64,000 bases of DNA from Vibrio gazogenes (lineage in GTDB: Bacteria > Pseudomonadota > Gammaproteobacteria > Enterobacterales > Vibrionaceae). Made by a program: the position numbers and the translations under genes. The notes beneath the pieces were generated by a model. That model did no database searches and had not been told where the DNA came from. It saw nothing but the letters and a program-made list of their open reading frames with translations. Location of the stretch: positions 1,984,001-2,048,000 of the forward strand of contig NZ_CP092587.1 of assembly GCF_023920225.1 (NCBI RefSeq), written 5' to 3'. This document shows positions 8,011 through 14,985 of this stretch, piece after piece. The first letter of the stretch is position 1. Each line of letters opens with the position of its first letter.

Positions 8011-8963
8011 TTAGCCGTTATTTGGCTTTCTATTGGTGGTATCTTCCAATCGCTTCAAAAGCAGTTTTTTTAATTCGTTCATGTTTTTATATTCAGGGCA
8101 ATTGTATGCAGCCAAATCGAAATGAATAGAAGTGTTTTTCTTTCGGTAGAGAATAACTCTCCTGCCCAAAGAATGTGCATAACCAATTTCGTAGTAGACA
8201 CTAGGTCGCTCGTTGGTTAAATCACCAAGTAAAAATTCACTTGTCTTTATCTCTTCGATAATTTTTTGGTTATGACATCCTCGTGTTCAATATCATCCGC
8301 GCGAATAGCTTTGATACCAAATTTACTGAAACATTCTTTATAAACCTCATAAATATCTTCAAGTTCAGGGTTATTCTGATCAATTGGCATCATTATAAAA
8401 GCCGTATTTGGCCTATATAATTGATGAAGATTTGGATTTTTTGTTATTAACCCGTCAGATATTTGAATTGGAGCAACCTCAATAAGTTGAAGCATTCCTT
8501 CTAATTGTTCTAAACAATAAAAAAATGTTTTACTTGCATCATCAGGGTGGTCAGGTTCGTCTTCTGACTGTCCAGGAGGATTCACACCTAAAACTGAGCC
8601 TTCATCATGTATTACTTCTATTTCCCACGATTTATACTTTCTGAGCCTAAGAGCGGATCTCATTTTTTTTGCATAACGCCCAATATCTTTTTCATCTGAT
8701 TTATCAAGTATTGGTGAAGCTTTGAGGAGTGGTAAGATCAATGATATTGCTTCGAGCATCGTCTTCTGCGTATCTAGTGAGTCATCTTGTAAAACCTCTG
8801 ATAATTTATCCCAAAAAGTACTTGCGGTTTTTGCTCTCACAGGCCAACCATGCTCGTCTACTTTTTCTCCACAAACTATCTTCGCAGAAGAAAAGAAAGA
8901 AATGGCTTTTTCTCTAAGGTTTTCTATTTTTTCTTGTAATTTTTTGATTTCCAAAAGACTCAT
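8011..8963 (-). pseudogene. Frameshifted TIR/deoxyribosyltransferase-like effector (integron cassette)
   Basis: The first frame runs 8247-8963 (238 residues) and stops; a -1 shift at the A6 run at about 8263-8268 joins it to a second open frame ending with TAA at 8011. The joined protein has a helical N-terminus (about 1-180), then a domain with AFIMMPIDQNNPELEDIYE, RADDIEHEDVITKK and, after the shift, IIEEIKTSEFLLGDL and RPSVYYEIGYAHSLGRRVIL. This pattern is that of predicted nucleotide-binding, nucleoside 2-deoxyribosyltransferase/TIR-like proteins, several of which are phage-defence effectors. The shift may be a real mutation, programmed slippage or a sequencing error. attC follows the second stop by ten bases, which supports one original gene in one cassette. 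Confidence 0.78.
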
Positions 8964-8973
8964 TCCTTATGAA

Positions 8974-9073
8974 AGCTAATGCCACGCTAAGCGGACTAAA
9001 ATAGTTGGTTATAATGTGTAGCGAAGCGGAACCTAACCAACTGTTTTAGTTCCGTTTAAGCGTCTTGTTATGC
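8974..9073 (-). other. attC recombination site (100 bp) with altered crossover core
   Basis: Minus-strand order is R'' GCATAAC, complementary arms with AAACGGAACTAAAAC and TTTTAGTCCGCTTAG, and R' ATTAGCT. R' should start with G (G^TTRRRY); here it is A. It lies immediately 3' of the HEPN gene (stop at 9068). Confidence 0.88.
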
Positions 9074-9715
9074 ACTTATCTTGTATTCCTCAAGGGATAC
9101 TGCATTTTCTATATCAGTTTTATATGAGCGAAGTAAGAAGAGTATTTCATCTGCTAATTCCCTAAAGCCTTCTGAGTCAACATCCAAATATTCACCATGA
9201 GCTATATAATTTCTCCTATTTAATAGACTCTCATCAATGAGATGATATCGAGATTCATAAGCTTGAGTGTTAATACCAATCGAGTTGGCTATGTTCGCGA
9301 AAACCTTCGAACTAAGATTAAATTCAGTTCGAATAGCAGATTCAATTTTCAGTTTAGCCCTTTCATCAAGCTCGTCACGCAGGAACTCTAGAGTAGATAT
9401 AGATACGTTAGAGTTCTTCGAACTCACCAAATCGTTGATTTTTCGTTTCACTCCAAATACAACAAAGCAAGATTTTAATTTTCTATACGTCAATGACTGC
9501 CCGTTAACGAACTCTAGATAATATGTTGATGCGTTTTTTACAAATCCTTCCCAGTGGCCATACAAAAGCGGTATAGCAGCCCTGACAGCAGTCTTCTTAT
9601 TTAGATTTTCAGAAGTTCGGACGACAATTTTGAGATTTGCGATTTCTTTTAACCGCCATGAAAACTCGCTATCTAAAGCATTTTGCAATTGATTTATCGT
9701 TCTAATTTTACTCAT
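9068..9715 (-). CDS. HEPN-like nuclease, MAE_28990/MAE_18760 family
   Basis: A 215-residue, mostly helical protein. The N-terminal AIPLLYGHWEGFVKNAS segment is characteristic of the MAE_28990/MAE_18760 HEPN group, and RRNYIAHGE near residue 170 gives the HEPN catalytic Rx4-6H motif (RNYIAH). These proteins are predicted RNases. The start codon overlaps the DUF262 stop (ATGA, 9712-9715), so both proteins are made together and probably form a complex. The pair fills one integron cassette between attC sites. A defence or abortive-infection role is inferred from the HEPN fold, the partner and the cassette location, not shown by the sequence. Confidence 0.83.
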   Translation of the reverse strand: MSKIRTINQLQNALDSEFSWRLKEIANLKIVVRTSENLNKKTAVRAAIPLLYGHWEGFVKNASTYYLEFVNGQSLTYRKLKSCFVVFGVKRKINDLVSSKNSNVSISTLEFLRDELDERAKLKIESAIRTEFNLSSKVFANIANSIGINTQAYESRYHLIDESLLNRRNYIAHGEYLDVDSEGFRELADEILFLLRSYKTDIENAVSLEEYKISA

Positions 9716-10815
9716 GGCTTGAAAAAACCTTTAGCCATAGGAAGAAGTTTAGAAAGGCGTGTTGTACCGCGAATCCCTGCACCAGAATTTTTCTCAAATA
9801 CAGGGTCACTCCATAAGTCTTTCGCTCTAGTAATTACGAATTCCTTTTGCTCGTCTCGCCCTTTATGTTCGATTTCGTCAAGGTTTTGAGAAATTCCAAA
9901 TGCAATTGTTTCATAGAGTGACATGAGAAATTTTCCACCAAAACTATGGCCACCCCAACGTTTAAACGCATTATCCCCGAGCGAGTCATTCAGCAAGCTA
10001 AACGTTTTCTTAAATCGTGTTTCCTCCTCACCCCAGTCGATTTCATCATTTTTTGAGATTTCTACTAGAGCTTCATCAAGGTATTCATGAACATCTAAGC
10101 CTTTTTTATATGGATGATGTTTAAATGCAAAAAATCTAAGAACAAGCTCAACCCCAGCTTGTTTTTCAACTGCTTTTTCTGTTTGATTTACTGTTTTTGT
10201 AAAGTCGTCAATTTCAGCTAACTTTTTCAAGAGCTTGTAAAATTCAGCGTTGATCATAACAGCAACACAATTTCTAACTTCTTGTTCAGAGAGTTGTGCG
10301 CCACCCGTATTTAATCGCTGAAACAGTTCATATTTGGCATTTTCATCGCTTTCTTTAAGGAGAATTTCGACACGAATTCTGGCTCTCTTAATCTGCATTT
10401 GCATGCTCTTGTCTATTGCCGAGTCTCCTTCATTCCAGACTTGCCAACGTTTATCAGACAAGCTAGGCAAAAACTTCGTCCCCTCTAGTGTACTTGGTTC
10501 TACTTTTTCTCCTTCAGGGCCTTTTAAAACCCCTGAGAACTCTAAGATAGTGGATAGCCGCTGAAGGCCATCAATTAACTCCCAATTCCCATCTTTATCT
10601 TGGAATACGAAAATTGGGGGGATTGGAATACTTAATAGTATCGACTCAATGAATCGCGTTTTCCTAGTGACATCCCAACGAAATAGCCTCTGAAACTCTG
10701 GGTTGATCTTTAATTCGTCATCTTTATACAAATTCATGACTTCGCCTAAAGACATATCATAGCCGTCAGATACGATCTCTTTCCTTGCTTTCTTAATTTC
10801 TTTCTCGAGACTCAT
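9712..10815 (-). CDS. DUF262 domain protein (GmrSD N-domain-like)
   Basis: A 367-residue protein whose first half is DUF262: LGEVMNLYKDDELKINPEFQRLF-like start, FRWD, SILLSIPIPPIFVF and the hallmark DGLQRLSTI (ParB/Srx-like DGQQR motif that binds or hydrolyses nucleotide). In GmrSD restriction enzymes this domain recognises modified DNA and is fused to a DUF1524 HNH nuclease. No HNH motif is seen here; instead the next gene supplies a HEPN nuclease, translationally coupled by ATGA overlap. A good ribosome site (AAAGGA) precedes the ATG at 10815. The start lies about 33 bases from attC at 10848, as expected for the first gene of a cassette. Confidence 0.87.
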   Translation of the reverse strand: MSLEKEIKKARKEIVSDGYDMSLGEVMNLYKDDELKINPEFQRLFRWDVTRKTRFIESILLSIPIPPIFVFQDKDGNWELIDGLQRLSTILEFSGVLKGPEGEKVEPSTLEGTKFLPSLSDKRWQVWNEGDSAIDKSMQMQIKRARIRVEILLKESDENAKYELFQRLNTGGAQLSEQEVRNCVAVMINAEFYKLLKKLAEIDDFTKTVNQTEKAVEKQAGVELVLRFFAFKHHPYKKGLDVHEYLDEALVEISKNDEIDWGEEETRFKKTFSLLNDSLGDNAFKRWGGHSFGGKFLMSLYETIAFGISQNLDEIEHKGRDEQKEFVITRAKDLWSDPVFEKNSGAGIRGTTRLSKLLPMAKGFFKP

Positions 10816-10847
10816 TAATTTTCCTTTAGGATTCTAATCTTTGATTT

Positions 10848-10947
10848 GCATAACGCCGCCTTAAGTGGTGAGTAATAGTTGGCTAAATGTGAAGCGAAGC
10901 GGAACCGAACCAACTGTTACGAATCCGACTTTAAGGCCTTGTTAAGT
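10848..10947 (-). other. attC recombination site (100 bp)
   Basis: Minus-strand R'' ACTTAAC and R' GTTATGC bound complementary arms (CTTAAAGTCGGATTCGTAAC with TTACTCACCACTTAAG). Being 3' in minus orientation, it closes a cassette that would lie at higher coordinates. No minus-strand gene is found there, only the plus-strand glycosyltransferase, so that cassette is either inverted in content or decayed. Confidence 0.87.
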
Positions 10948-11136
10948 GGCGAACACACAAACATGATTAGCATTAACTTGCACTACTGAAAAGCAATAGC
11001 TAGAAACACCTATTATTTCATATTTTCTTCGCAGTATAACCAAGTTTATTTTTTTAAAATTTACACATTATGAATAATAGTCACATGCAATGGCAAAAAT
11101 TTCAGAAGATAAAATTAAAATTATCAAGGAGAAAGC

Positions 11137-12141
11137 ATGAGTATACCAAAAATCGTTCATATTATATGGGTTGGAGGGAAAAGCCCTATAACAAGTGCAA
11201 CTGGACTTAAATCAAATTTAGCCAGAATTATTAATTGGAAAGAAAAACTTACAGGTTGGGAGGTAATTCTATGGACCGAAACTGAGAGAGCATTAACTGG
11301 CCCTGCATTTAATACATTAATCGAAAATAAAATCAAAGTGCAAGATATATCATCAGTTTTAAAAGATTTTGAAGAACCCTGGTCACAGTTTGTTCATGAT
11401 GAACTTTTCGGCAGTCAAGCTAATTTTGGGGCGGCAAGTGATATTTTACGAGTTGCCATTTTGGTCAAATTTGGAGGTTTATATACAGATCTTGATAACT
11501 TTCCTGGAACCAATATAAATAGCATGAATACACTTGCATCCAGCCAAGACCTCTATGTAGGTTTATATGAAAATCCAGCAGTTTTTTGTAATGCAGTTTT
11601 GGCGGCAAAGAAGGGTAGCCAGTTTATGAAAGATTATATGGCAGAAATAGTTAATGAATATAGGCGAATGTATTCGCCATCATTAGCCGACATTGAGTCA
11701 ATGCCGATACTCAGCCCTCTTAAAGAAAAAATAAAGGAAAGTTATAATTCATTCAAAAAAGTTGGCAATGAAAAATATACAAATCGACTACTCGATGCTT
11801 TGACTAACTTTAACATTATATACCACAGGAAAATAGATCGATTAAACACAACAATCAACATGACTGGACCAAGAATATTAAGGTGGTGCATAGAACGTCA
11901 CTTCTTCAATTATTCAGATGATTACGTTGAATATATAAAATCATATAAAGATTATGAAGTCTTTACCACTCAAGCCAATAAATTAAAAGATAATTATATT
12001 CCCATTGATGTAATCAAAATAACATCCGAAAACAGCTGGGGGGGAAAAGATAACTTAGATTTATTAATTGATCAAGCTAACAAAGATCTTGAAAAACTGG
12101 TTGATAATATTACTAGTGACTGGTTAAACGATGTCGATTAG
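11137..12141 (+). CDS. DXD-motif glycosyltransferase (TcdA/TcdB catalytic-domain-like)
   Basis: A 334-residue protein with the layout of GT44/OCH1-type transferases: IPKIVHIIWVGG at the N-terminus (nucleotide-sugar binding), AASDILRVAILVKFGGLYTDLDN near residues 97-122 with the metal-binding DxD (DLD), and a C-terminal helical part. The same features occur in the glucosylating domains of clostridial toxins and in many bacterial effectors and surface-sugar enzymes. No signal peptide or secretion domain is visible. AAGGAG lies six bases before the ATG. The coding sequence is markedly AT-rich compared with the mal genes and it faces against the cassettes, both signs of recent acquisition. Target, host protein or glycan, is unknown. 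Confidence 0.8.
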   Translation: MSIPKIVHIIWVGGKSPITSATGLKSNLARIINWKEKLTGWEVILWTETERALTGPAFNTLIENKIKVQDISSVLKDFEEPWSQFVHDELFGSQANFGAASDILRVAILVKFGGLYTDLDNFPGTNINSMNTLASSQDLYVGLYENPAVFCNAVLAAKKGSQFMKDYMAEIVNEYRRMYSPSLADIESMPILSPLKEKIKESYNSFKKVGNEKYTNRLLDALTNFNIIYHRKIDRLNTTINMTGPRILRWCIERHFFNYSDDYVEYIKSYKDYEVFTTQANKLKDNYIPIDVIKITSENSWGGKDNLDLLIDQANKDLEKLVDNITSDWLNDVD

Positions 12142-12520
12142 CCATTTAACAGTTTATTATACAGAACCACTCTACAGGAATACTTCTGTATAACTTACTG
12201 ACACTCGATGAAATTTCTGTCCTAATCGCATGAAAATACAGACAAAATGCCAGTAAAAAATAACATTACATCAGAAATCACAGCATTGTGCTGTCTAATC
12301 TGCGCACGAATGATTTACCAGTGCTACCACCATTCGGAACATCTCGTATAAGTTCCATTTGTTCTCGAATAAGCATCGAAACACCATACATAGCATTGAA
12401 TAAGTTGTAGAAAATCGCCAGAAAAAATTGACATAAACATGGCATTTTTTTTGATATGGATAATGTTTGTACAAAATTGCAGCGTTTTAATCATCAGGAA
12501 ATTGTTTTTTTAGCACCTCG
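12142..12520. other. Gene-free stretch
   Basis: About 380 AT-rich bases with no convincing open frame, RNA or repeat recognised. It separates the glycosyltransferase from the decayed REP-transposase unit. Confidence 0.5.
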
Positions 12521-12541
12521 TTCCCACGCTCCGCGTGGGAA
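12521..12541. repeat. REP-like palindrome, left
   Basis: TTCCCACGC-tcc-GCGTGGGAA, a perfect 9-bp stem with a three-base loop, followed by the GCATGC-type sequence often seen with REP-associated transposases. It lies 5' of the decayed transposase. Confidence 0.75.
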
Positions 12542-12559
12542 TGCATGCCTGACTTAGAA

Positions 12560-12807
12560 GTGGCACGCAAAGTTCAGCGCTTGTACCACCCCCGGTTATC
12601 ATCCAGTGCATCATCCGCAGTAAGCGATCAGTTTTGGCAGGAAGGTGTACACCCTGAATGAATACAAAGTGATGAAATGATGCATCAGAAGGTTGAATCG
12701 ATTCACCAACCTCCGGTTAAAATAGGCTAGGTCGATAAAGAGACCCACTAGCGTTATTTCAGTGCTCGTCATTATGAAAACGAAACAGGACGAATTGATA
12801 TCTGCCA
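12560..12807 (+). pseudogene. Remnant of REP-associated tyrosine transposase (RAYT, Y1_Tnp/Transposase_17)
   Basis: Read in one plus frame, the stretch gives FWQEGVHPE, MMHQKVESIHQPPVKIG, VDKETH and RYFSARHYENETG, which line up with the C-terminal half of RAYTs (FWQEGxHP, QKVExIHxNPVKRG, VDxxxHWRYSSARNY). At least three in-frame stop codons break it (after HPE, after KIG, after ETH) and the N-terminal HUH half is not recognisable. REP-like palindromes lie on both sides. It can no longer act as a transposase. It abuts a half copy of the local palindromic repeat. Confidence 0.75.
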
Positions 12808-12825
12808 ATCATGGTAATTTTTGGC

Positions 12826-12847
12826 TCGGTATGTATTCCCACGGAGG
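12826..12847. repeat. REP-like palindrome, right
   Basis: TTCCCACGG-agga-CCGTGGGAA, a perfect 9-bp stem with a four-base loop. It shares the first seven stem bases with the left palindrome; the last two stem pairs differ while pairing is kept. Confidence 0.75.
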
Positions 12848-12868
12848 ACCGTGGGAACAAGAGTAAAA

Positions 12869-13131
12869 CAATCAAGTCGGCTTCTAAAATGTTTCACCCA
12901 ATTCAAATCAACCACCCAACCAAGAAAATCATTCATGGAAGAATGATTAAGCTTTTCCGGGCAGGACGCCCGTAAAAGCTGGTTCTGGAAAGCGTGCGAC
13001 GCCGTCAAACAAAAAAAGATTTTCTGGTTCGTCTTTCATCTCTGAAAGATGAACTGGCGCACAGAACACCGATGCCTCTGCAATCGAAAAACAAGATTGT
13101 GCGTCAAATTTGGGAGCCGGAGGTTAGGAGG
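12869..13131. repeat. Hairpin-rich palindromic repeat, copy 4 (right half)
   Basis: Matches the right-hand 250 or so bases of copy 1, including the GGCTTTTCCGGGC/GCCCGTAAAAGC hairpin and the GTTCGTCTTTC terminal hairpin. The left half is missing and its place is taken by the REP/RAYT remnant. Confidence 0.82.
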
Positions 13132-13142
13132 GGGAATATTAA

Positions 13143-13290
13143 AAACAGATTCTAGACAACGTGCGACGCCGTCAAACAAAAAAGATTTTCTGGTTCGTCT
13201 TTCATCTCTGAAAGATGAACTGGCGCACTGAGCACAAATGCCGCTGAAACCGCAGAAAGAAATTGTGCGTCAAAATTCATAGCCAAAGGC
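13143..13290. repeat. Hairpin-rich palindromic repeat, copy 5 (right end)
   Basis: About 150 bp equal to the right terminus of copies 1 and 4, in the same orientation and directly next to copy 4, from the GACAACGTGCGAC segment to GCCAAAGGCTAAG. Confidence 0.8.
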
Positions 13291-13311
13291 TAAGAGGGGG
13301 AATATGGAAAC

Positions 13312-13776
13312 TTACGGTAAATCTCTTAACTTTCTGGCCGGGTTCCCCGCGTAAATCCCTTTCTCAGTAATGTCCTTGGTCACTACACTCCCGGCACCAA
13401 TCACAGCACCATCACAGATATGAACAGGCAGCACGGTTGCATTCGACCCGATTGTCACGTTGTCTTCAATCACGGTACGCCCCCAATTATCTGGGTTTGG
13501 ATCTGGCTGGCCGTTCTTAAAAAGGTCGTTAGCAAACATCACCCCATGCCCGACGAAACAGTCGTTGCCAATCGTGACGTACTCACAAATAAAAGTATGC
13601 GACTGTACTTTTGTCCGGGCACCAATGACTGCGTTCTTTTGTATTTCGACAAACGGCCCAACAAACACATCATCCTTGAGCTCACAGCCATAAATATTGG
13701 CAGGCTCAACAATCGTGACGTTTTCACCACAGGTTATATCTTTAATTTGAGCGTTTAAAATTCGTGGGGTTGTCAT
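13312..13776 (-). CDS. Hexapeptide-repeat (left-handed beta-helix) acyltransferase
   Basis: A 154-residue transferase built almost wholly of hexapeptide repeats ([LIV]-G-x4), for example VFVGPFVEIQKNAVIGARTK, VTIGNDCFVGHGVMF and VTIGSNATVLP, ending GAVIGAGSVVTKDI-x-YAGNPARKLR as in the WlbB/FdtC/WbbJ group. Such enzymes N- or O-acetylate nucleotide-linked amino sugars for surface polysaccharide, in the cytoplasm as trimers. The ATG at 13776 has GGAGA eight bases upstream. No other sugar-nucleotide gene is next to it, so it may be a lone survivor of a polysaccharide locus or a mobile single gene; repeat copies lie immediately downstream. Confidence 0.85.
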   Translation of the reverse strand: MTTPRILNAQIKDITCGENVTIVEPANIYGCELKDDVFVGPFVEIQKNAVIGARTKVQSHTFICEYVTIGNDCFVGHGVMFANDLFKNGQPDPNPDNWGRTVIEDNVTIGSNATVLPVHICDGAVIGAGSVVTKDITEKGIYAGNPARKLRDLP

Positions 13777-13908
13777 CGTGTCTCCAAATTTGTAGGGCCG
13801 TTGTATAAAGCATTCTGAGCCGATGTTGTAACGACATACACCTAGGTGGTTTTTACTTTCCCGTTGGGAAACATATCAACTGCTTCTTGTTAAGTATGCG
13901 TATTAATC

Positions 13909-14580
13909 TTATTTTTTTAATACTTCACTGTTTATAATTGCCACCAATTCATTAGAACTAATGCCGACTCGAAATGGCGCTGGTATGTTCAACAATATTG
14001 CTGACGGATCATCTCCTGTTTGCTGTCTAACAAATGCCATCTGTTCAGCTATTTCATCAAATGATTCTCGACTATCTAAAAGATAAAGCAGGCTGTCTAG
14101 GCCAAAATCAATACTGCCCTCCTTGCCAATATTCAAGGTCCGTTTCAGTAGTTTTATGAAAATACGAGAAAACAATCCGACTTCTGAAGTGTAATTGTCT
14201 ATCCCTTTAACAATAAAAACAGCTTCATCTGTTTTGCCACCATCATGACTAGTGGTATTGATCCATGCAGGACCAATAGCGTGCCAAGGCAAAGTTATTC
14301 CTATTGAGGATAACCAAAGGCCACTTTCTGAAAATTCGACCAAGCCTTTATCCCTCCCGCGAAGCAACACACTGACAAACAGAGCAAGAGCAAAACCAGA
14401 AAAGACCATCCCGAGAATTCCAATGAGGTTGATTTTAATATCATTATCGCGTAGTGCCAGAAAGCAGCATAATATAAGAAACAACCCGCCCCCCCAGACT
14501 GAAAGATGCATTTTTAAAGTCGGCTTAAGTGCTATCGGTTTAGATAAACCATTTTTTTTATACTGTTCATATGGATTCAT
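13909..14580 (-). CDS. Hypothetical inner-membrane protein
   Basis: I do not recognise this family. The protein has 223 residues, a polar N-terminus with a charged stretch, two close membrane segments at about 29-47 and 54-75 and then a soluble C-terminal domain of about 145 residues that would face the cytoplasm. Length and layout recall small bacterial proteins with a PH-like domain after two helices (the WLSSIGITLPWHAIG segment fits a beta-rich start), but that is only a resemblance. I chose ATG at 14580 instead of TTG at 14598. It shares strand with the acetyltransferase gene but stands 130 bases away, so co-transcription is possible and unproven. Confidence 0.65.
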   Translation of the reverse strand: MNPYEQYKKNGLSKPIALKPTLKMHLSVWGGGLFLILCCFLALRDNDIKINLIGILGMVFSGFALALFVSVLLRGRDKGLVEFSESGLWLSSIGITLPWHAIGPAWINTTSHDGGKTDEAVFIVKGIDNYTSEVGLFSRIFIKLLKRTLNIGKEGSIDFGLDSLLYLLDSRESFDEIAEQMAFVRQQTGDDPSAILLNIPAPFRVGISSNELVAIINSEVLKK

Positions 14581-14985
14581 AATTTTTCTACCAAACAAAA
14601 ATTACAGAGTTTTCGCCTAATCCTGAGTATAGAGCTCAGTTTTAAAAATAGATTGCGCTATATTTATCGCACCTAAATCATTGATTTTTAATATTATCAA
14701 TTACAATAATTATTACAAGGCCATTATTTCTCAAAATATCGATACCTCTGAAACCGAGGAACAAATTATGCGTCAAATTTCGGAGGCGGAGGCGGGGTAT
14801 ATATAATTGAGATGTAGCAGTTTAGTGCGCAATTGATTCCATTTCACAAGATTCGCCTTGTTACATAATACAAAACTTTGAGGCGGCTGGTGCACAGCGT
14901 AAGCCGTTCCAGCCGCAGTCGTGCCTTATATGGCACACACCGTTCTCATGGCAGCGGTGTCAGTTTTGCATTCTGGTATTGGTCA
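14581..14985. other. Gene-free stretch with a repeat fragment
   Basis: Holds about 60 bases (14738-14795) like the right terminus of the palindromic repeat family (CTCTGAAACCGAGGAACAAATT, then GCGTCAAATT). Otherwise AT-rich, with nothing else recognised. Confidence 0.5.
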
